This document shows, one piece after another, positions 5,874 to 9,525 of a stretch of 9,525 bases of DNA; position 1 is the stretch's first letter, and every line of letters starts with the position of its first letter. The notes below the pieces were generated by a model. The model was not told the DNA's origin, ran no database searches, and saw nothing but the letters and a program-made list of their open reading frames with translations. The translations under genes were made by a program, and so were the position numbers. This stretch comes from Candidatus Benthicola azotiphorus. GTDB lineage: Bacteria; Gemmatimonadota; Gemmatimonadetes; Palauibacterales; Palauibacteraceae. The DNA is taken from assembly GCA_947581745.1 (NCBI GenBank), contig CANPVW010000242.1, positions 1 to 9,525 of the forward strand. The letters are read 5' to 3'.

Positions 5874-7699
5874 GCGACCCGACATTCATCCTGGGCATCT
5901 CCGCCTTCTACCACGACAGCGCGGCGTGCATTCTGCGGGATGGCGAGATCGTAGCTGCCGCGCAGGAAGAGCGGTTCACCCGCAAGAAGGGAGACGCCTC
6001 CTTCCCCCGAAACGCGGTGGACTTCTGCCTGCGCCGCGCCGAGGTGGAAGCGTCGGACCTCGACCTGGTGGCGTTCTACGACAAGCCGCTCCTCAAGTTC
6101 GAGCGGATCCTGGAAACGTACCTGGGAGTCGCACCCAGCGGTCTGCGGCAATTCCTCCTCGCCGGTCCTCTGTGGATAAAGGAAAAGCTGTTCATGGACC
6201 GCGCGCTGCGCGAGGAACTGGGGTTCGACGGCGATGTTCTGTACGCGGAGCACCACGAGTCGCACGCCGCGAGCGCCTTCTATCCGTCTCCGTTCGACAA
6301 GGCGGCGATTCTGACGATGGACGGGGTCGGAGAGTGGGCGACCGCGTCGATCGGTGTCGGGGTCGACGGCGAGATCGACATCCTGCGTGAGCTTCACTGG
6401 CCGGACTCGCTGGGGCTCCTGTACTCCGCCTTCACGTACTACACCGGCTTCAAGGTCAACTCCGGCGAGTACAAGGTGATGGGACTCGCACCGTATGGAG
6501 AGCCCAGATACGCGAAGCTGATCCTCGACGAGTTGATGGATCTGCGCGACGACGGCTCGTTCAGGCTGAACCAGCAGTACTTCGGCTACACGACGGGCCT
6601 CACCATGACGAACCGGGCCTTCGAGAAGCTGTTCGGGGGCGCGCCGCGCTCACCGGAGGCTGAGATCACCCAAAGAGACATGGACCTGGCCCGTTCGGTT
6701 CAGGAGGTGTGTGAAGAGGTGATGCTCCGGATGGCGCACACCGCGCGTCGGGAGACCGGCAAGAAGAACCTCTGTCTGGCCGGGGGCGTGGCTCTCAATT
6801 GCGTGGGAAACGGCCGCATCCTGCGGGAAGGTCCGTTCGAGAACATATGGATCCAACCCGCCGCCGGAGACGCGGGAGGGGCGCTCGGCGCCGCGCAGCT
6901 GGCCTGGCACAGGCGGTGCCGGCAGCCCCGGACGATCAGCGTCGCCAGGGACGGAATGAGCGGGGCCTACCTCGGCCCGGAGTACGGGGCGGACGAGATC
7001 CGGTCGTATCTCGACGAGTCGGGGGCGAGCTACGAGCTCCTCGAGCGCGAGGAGCTTCTGAGCCGGACGGCCGAGCTTCTGGCTTCGGAGAACGTGGTCG
7101 GCTGGTTCGATGGCCGGATGGAGTTCGGACCACGGGCCCTGGGGGCTCGCAGCATCCTGGGAGATGCGCGGAGCTCACGCATGCAGGCCCAGATGAATCT
7201 CAAGATCAAGTTCCGGGAGAGTTTCAGACCCTTCGCGCCCAGCGTGCTCGCGGAGCGCGCGGGGGACTACTTCGACCTGGACTGCGAGTCGCCCTACATG
7301 TTGCTGGTCGCTCCGCTGAGGGAAGAGCGCCGGCTCCCGATTCCGAAGGACAAGGAACACCTCTGGGGCATCGAGAAGCTGAACCTCAAACGGTCCGATG
7401 TTCCGGCGGTCACACACGTGGACTATTCCGCCCGAGTCCAGACGGTGGGACCCGAATTCAACCCGAACTATCGCGACCTGCTGAGAGCCTTCGAGCGACT
7501 CACGGGGTGTCCGTTGCTCGTCAATACTTCGTTCAACGTGCGGGGAGAGCCGATCGTCTGTTCTCCGCGGGACGCGTACACGTGCTTCATGCGAACGGCC
7601 ATGGACTACCTCGTGCTGTGGCCGTTCCTGCTCGACAAGAAGGCGCAGCCAGACTGGGAAGAGGAGGAAGATTGGCGATCGATTCTGGAGCTCGATTGA
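5870..7699 (+). CDS. O-carbamoyltransferase, NodU/CmcH/TobZ/SxtI family
   Basis: This 609-residue protein is full length for the family. The N-terminal ASKHA/Kae1-like half shows ILGISAFYHDSAACIL (7-22), EERFTRKK (33-40), HHESHAASAF (128 onward, with the H-x3-H pair H128/H132), DGVGE (151-155), SGEYKVMGLAPYG (198-210) and AGGVALNC (304-311). The C-terminal carbamoyltransferase domain shows GRMEFGPRALGARSIL (415-430) and NTSFNVRGEP (552-561). Known chemistry: carbamoyl phosphate and ATP form carbamoyl-AMP, and the carbamoyl group then passes to a hydroxyl of the acceptor (sugars or antibiotics such as tobramycin, cephamycin or saxitoxin precursors). It starts 4 bases before the end of the SGNH hydrolase gene, with GGAGG at 5855-5859 as ribosome site, and is followed by SxtJ- and SxtK-type genes. 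Family assignment is near certain. The acceptor is unknown; a surface glycan is a reasonable guess given the membrane partners. Confidence 0.96.
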   Translation: MSDPTFILGISAFYHDSAACILRDGEIVAAAQEERFTRKKGDASFPRNAVDFCLRRAEVEASDLDLVAFYDKPLLKFERILETYLGVAPSGLRQFLLAGPLWIKEKLFMDRALREELGFDGDVLYAEHHESHAASAFYPSPFDKAAILTMDGVGEWATASIGVGVDGEIDILRELHWPDSLGLLYSAFTYYTGFKVNSGEYKVMGLAPYGEPRYAKLILDELMDLRDDGSFRLNQQYFGYTTGLTMTNRAFEKLFGGAPRSPEAEITQRDMDLARSVQEVCEEVMLRMAHTARRETGKKNLCLAGGVALNCVGNGRILREGPFENIWIQPAAGDAGGALGAAQLAWHRRCRQPRTISVARDGMSGAYLGPEYGADEIRSYLDESGASYELLEREELLSRTAELLASENVVGWFDGRMEFGPRALGARSILGDARSSRMQAQMNLKIKFRESFRPFAPSVLAERAGDYFDLDCESPYMLLVAPLREERRLPIPKDKEHLWGIEKLNLKRSDVPAVTHVDYSARVQTVGPEFNPNYRDLLRAFERLTGCPLLVNTSFNVRGEPIVCSPRDAYTCFMRTAMDYLVLWPFLLDKKAQPDWEEEEDWRSILELD

Positions 7700-8073
7700 C
7701 GCCGCGCGAAGGCCGTAAGTTCGGCCTGACGGTCGGTGTGGCGTTGGGAGTCCTGGCGGCGATCGGACTCTGGCGCGGCCACATCGTCGCGCCGGCCATC
7801 CTCGGTGGTCTGGGAGCGTTGCTCGCGGTCGCGGGTCTCGTCATTCCGGGCCGGCTCGGGCCGGTGCACGCCGGCTGGATGCGGATGGCGCATGCCATAT
7901 CCAGGGTCACCACGCCGATCTTTCTCGGCATCGTATACCTGGTCGTGCTGACGCCGGCGGGACTGCTGATGCGCCTGCTGGGCCGGGATCCGCTTCGGCA
8001 CGCCGCATCTAAGACGGGGTACTGGATCGTGCGCGAACCGGGCGATCGCGGTAATCTTGATCGACAGTTCTGA
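7672..8073 (+). CDS. SxtJ-family membrane protein
   Basis: This small protein of 133 residues is predicted to have three membrane helices: FGLTVGVALGVLAAIGLW, then APAILGGLGALLAVAGLVI, then PIFLGIVYLVVLTPAGLLM, which is followed by RLLGRDPL. No ATG fits. A TTG at 7672 lies 4 bases after GAGGAGG (7661-7667), inside the carbamoyltransferase gene. A second in-frame TTG at 7696 overlaps the carbamoyltransferase stop as TTGA, has CTGGAG (7685-7690) upstream, and would give 125 residues beginning TPREGRKFG. I list the longer form, but the shorter is nearly as likely. Size, topology and position match SxtJ, which follows the carbamoyltransferase gene sxtI in saxitoxin clusters. SxtJ has no established biochemical function; in this cassette it may anchor the carbamoyltransferase at the membrane or handle its substrate (inference). 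Confidence 0.85.
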   Translation: MAIDSGARLTPREGRKFGLTVGVALGVLAAIGLWRGHIVAPAILGGLGALLAVAGLVIPGRLGPVHAGWMRMAHAISRVTTPIFLGIVYLVVLTPAGLLMRLLGRDPLRHAASKTGYWIVREPGDRGNLDRQF

Positions 8074-8096
8074 CAGACAGCCCCAGGAAGGCCGAC

Positions 8097-8255
8097 ATGC
8101 CGAAGAACAGTCTTCTGAGTGAGCTCTGGGCGTTCATGCGCGTCCGCAAGAAATGGTGGCTCCTCCCGATCATCGTCATGCTCCTGGTCGTGGGCTCCCT
8201 GCTCGTGTTTGCCCAGGGGTCGGCGCTCGCGCCCTTCATCTACACCGTCTTCTAG
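8097..8255 (+). CDS. SxtK/DUF5989-family small membrane protein, 52 aa
   Basis: A 52-residue ORF begins with ATG at 8097, 5 bases after a strong AGGAAGG (8085-8091), and ends with TAG at 8253-8255. It starts 23 bases after the SxtJ-type gene. An amphipathic N-terminus (SLLSELWAFMRVRKKWW, residues 5-21) precedes one hydrophobic helix at about 22-39, and the protein ends FAQGSALAPFIYTVF. The RK-x-WWL-P start of the helix and the FAQ-x-S-x-LAPFIYT-x-F tail are what I recall as hallmarks of DUF5989, the family that includes SxtK of saxitoxin clusters. No function is known for this family. Its regular place beside carbamoyltransferase and SxtJ suggests a subunit or anchor of one membrane complex. 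It is short enough to be missed by gene callers with a length cut-off. Confidence 0.88.
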   Translation: MPKNSLLSELWAFMRVRKKWWLLPIIVMLLVVGSLLVFAQGSALAPFIYTVF

Positions 8256-8299
8256 TCTCCGCCGTGAGGATTCGGCCGATCCCGTGACGCGTGCTGCGA

Positions 8300-8340
8300 G
8301 CAGGCCGGCAATCCTGCCCAGGTGTTGCGTGAATGCAACA
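8300..8340 (+). terminator. Possible weak terminator: two short stem-loops after the carbamoyltransferase cassette
   Basis: GCAGG (8300-8304) pairs with CCTGC (8313-8317) around an 8-base loop. TGTTGC (8323-8328) pairs with GCAACA (8335-8340) around GTGAAT, where a G-U pair can extend the stem. They begin 45 bases after the last stop codon of the cassette. There is no U-tract, so intrinsic termination would be inefficient by the usual model. Confidence 0.25.
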
Positions 8341-8500
8341 GGCCTCCCGTTCCGAGTCTGAGGCACGATCGCCCGTGTTGCCCGTGAGTGTCCCGCCTCA
8401 TAAGCTTCCGCCGCTCAAAATCGGGTTGATCGGACATCCGGGTTGCCGAGGGCCCAGGTCGCCGGATTCTGGCCCTGGTCTTGCGAACCAAACCGGCCGA

Positions 8501-8519
8501 TCCCGCGCGGAACGCGGGA
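8501..8519 (+). other. GC-rich stem-loop upstream of the repeat lipoprotein gene
   Basis: TCCCGCG (8501-8507) and CGCGGGA (8513-8519) form a perfect 7-bp stem with a 5-base CGGAA loop, ending 36 bases before the GTG start at 8556. It could be a read-through block, a leader-RNA structure or an operator. No U-tract follows. Confidence 0.35.
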
Positions 8520-8555
8520 CGGTCGAGATTCAGAGAACGTAGTTCGGGAGGGTCA

Positions 8556-9525
8556 GTGAGCTGTCGATACCGGAAGCTCGCCGTGGGAGCGGTCTTGCTG
8601 TCGGGGGGCCTGTTCTTGGCGTGTTCGGGCGAGGATGGCGTTTCTCCGACCCAGAGATACGCCGTCGGGGGTACCCTCACGGGTCTCCAGGGCGGGGCAG
8701 TCGTTCTCCAGAACAACGGAACCGACGTTCTTTCCCTCACGGCTGACGGCGACTTCCAGTTCTCCACGACCCTCCCGCCCGGATCGGCATACAACGTCGT
8801 CGTGGCATCTCAGCCCGCGGGGCAGGAATGCGAGGTCAGCAACGGCAACGGGACCGTGAGTCAGGCCGACGTGACCAATGTCACGGTCGCGTGTCAGCCG
8901 GCTACCTACTCGGTCGGTGGCACGGTCGCGGGTCTTACCGGGGCCGGTCTCGTTCTGCGGAACAACGGCGGTGATGACCTGTCGATCGCCACGAACGGCG
9001 GCTTCGCCTTCGCGACGCGGCTCACGTCAGGGTCCGCCTACTCGGTCGAGGTGACGACCCAACCCTCCGGGCAGACGTGCGCAGTGACCGGAGGCAGCGG
9101 CACGGTGGCCGGTGCCGACGTGACCTCGATCTCGGTCGCCTGTTCGGAGAATCTGTACACGGTGGGCGGCACGGTGAGCGGGCTCGGCTCCGGGTCGGTC
9201 GTCCTCCAGAACAACGGCGGGGACGACCTGACGGTGTCCGGGAACGGCGCATTCACCTTCGGCTCGCCGATCCCGGACAGCTCCGGATACGCGGTCACCG
9301 TGCTGGTGCAGCCTGCCGGCCAGGTGTGCTCGGTGAGCGCCGGCATCGGCACCGTCGGCGGCTCCGATGTCACCGACGTGACGGTGGACTGCGCCGACGC
9401 CTACACCATAGGTGGAACGGTATCCGGCCTCGGAAGCGAACCCGTCGTCCTCCAGAACAACGGCGGGGACGACCTGACGATCACGCAGGACGGCCCCTTC
9501 ACGTTCTCCACTCCGGTGGCCGATG
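8556..9525 (+). CDS. Lipoprotein with tandem ~83-residue repeats (3' end cut by window edge)
   Basis: The frame runs open from a GTG at 8556 to the right edge (323 codons, no stop). GGAGG at 8547-8551 lies 4 bases upstream, and this start gives a proper signal: basic SCRYRKL, a hydrophobic core and LFLAC with C23 as the likely lipidated residue (Phe at -3 is slightly off consensus). After a short linker (24-34) come repeats starting at residues 35, 118, 201 and 283, each with the theme Y-x-VGGTV-x-GL, VVLQNNGGDDL, a Phe-rich strand, QPAGQ-x-C and DVT-x-V-x-V-x-C. Each complete repeat holds two Cys 21 residues apart, which suggests one disulfide per Ig-like or prealbumin-like beta module. Such repeats occur in large surface lipoproteins and adhesins; binding partner and total length cannot be seen here. 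It is separated from the cassette by 300 bases and is probably its own transcription unit. Confidence 0.88.
   Translation, partial: MSCRYRKLAVGAVLLSGGLFLACSGEDGVSPTQRYAVGGTLTGLQGGAVVLQNNGTDVLSLTADGDFQFSTTLPPGSAYNVVVASQPAGQECEVSNGNGTVSQADVTNVTVACQPATYSVGGTVAGLTGAGLVLRNNGGDDLSIATNGGFAFATRLTSGSAYSVEVTTQPSGQTCAVTGGSGTVAGADVTSISVACSENLYTVGGTVSGLGSGSVVLQNNGGDDLTVSGNGAFTFGSPIPDSSGYAVTVLVQPAGQVCSVSAGIGTVGGSDVTDVTVDCADAYTIGGTVSGLGSEPVVLQNNGGDDLTITQDGPFTFSTPVAD
8658..9525 (+). repeat. In-frame tandem coding repeat, ~249-bp unit, at least 3.5 copies
   Basis: Units begin at 8658, 8907, 9156 and 9402, giving lengths of 249, 249 and 246 bases and a fourth copy cut by the window edge. Copies 1-2 are diverged at DNA level, while copies 3 and 4 share a 36-base identical block (9198-9233 and 9444-9479). 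The gradient suggests more recent duplication or gene conversion toward the 3' side. Confidence 0.9.

Larger units (their letters stand above)
8256..8555. other. Non-coding stretch with short hairpins between the cassette and the repeat lipoprotein
   Basis: I find no supported gene in these 300 bases; the one open frame here (8333-8542, plus) has no ribosome site or recognisable sequence. It holds the hairpins listed separately and the ribosome site of the next gene (GGGAGGG, 8546-8552). No good sigma-70 promoter is evident, although the next gene probably needs one. Confidence 0.5.

Noticed and set aside
6799..7671. Upstream part of a long plus-strand open frame that continues into the SxtJ-type gene
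   Set aside because: This part lies in the wrong frame of the well-supported carbamoyltransferase gene and gives low-complexity Arg/Gly-rich sequence. Only the portion from 7672 or 7696 onward is real.
5870..8255. Saxitoxin biosynthesis
   Set aside because: Only the carbamoyltransferase/SxtJ/SxtK trio is present. There is no SxtA-type polyketide synthase, amidinotransferase or oxygenase, so toxin production is not supported.
8333..8542. 69-codon open frame in the gap before the repeat lipoprotein
   Set aside because: It has no Shine-Dalgarno sequence, no hydrophobic or domain-like pattern, and contains a strong hairpin sequence. A small gene cannot be fully excluded.
9038..9373. Minus-strand open frame across the tandem repeats
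   Set aside because: It is a shadow of the repeat lipoprotein, which has a proper start, signal and repeat structure on the plus strand.
8658..9525. CRISPR-like array
   Set aside because: The repeats are about 249 bases long, in frame and protein-coding, with no short identical repeats separated by unique spacers.

Overview
The window is 9.5 kb of uniformly GC-rich bacterial DNA. Two features suggest Gemmatimonadota or a close relative: a regulator with a SARP-type head, one membrane helix, a TolB-like domain and a TPR tail, and several lipoproteins built from Ig-like, PEGA-like and PD40-like modules. This assignment is an inference from gene content, since no rRNA or other phylogenetic marker is present.

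Left part (1-1516, minus strand): two lipoprotein genes in tandem. The downstream one runs off the left edge and reads lipid anchor, Ig-like BIG2 domain, PEGA-like domain, then the start of a WD40/PD40-like propeller. The upstream one encodes a 205-residue lipoprotein of no family I recognise.

Centre-left (1517-4310): a 199-base divergent intergenic region, then a plus-strand gene for an 864-residue membrane-tethered SARP/BTAD-type regulator. Just before this gene lies a TCACGTG direct repeat with an 11-bp period, plus an inverted third copy. This is the geometry SARP-type activators are known to use, so autoregulation or control of the divergent lipoproteins is possible.

Centre-right (4365-8255, plus strand): a compact four-gene cassette. 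It encodes a three-helix membrane protein with a periplasmic SGNH hydrolase domain, an O-carbamoyltransferase of the NodU/CmcH/SxtI type, a three-helix SxtJ-type membrane protein, and a 52-residue SxtK/DUF5989-type membrane peptide. The first two overlap by 4 bases, the SxtJ-type gene starts inside or at the end of the carbamoyltransferase gene, and the last gene follows after 23 bases. The order carbamoyltransferase-SxtJ-SxtK recalls sxtI-sxtJ-sxtK of cyanobacterial saxitoxin clusters, but no other saxitoxin gene is here. The likely role is carbamoylation of an envelope-associated glycan or small molecule, with the SGNH protein acting on the same substrate outside the membrane; the substrate is unknown.

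Right part (8256-9525): a 300-base non-coding stretch with short hairpins, then a GTG-started lipoprotein gene made of tandem repeats of about 83 residues, cut by the right edge. Each complete repeat carries two cysteines 21 residues apart.

I see no tRNA, rRNA, CRISPR array, insertion sequence or phage gene.
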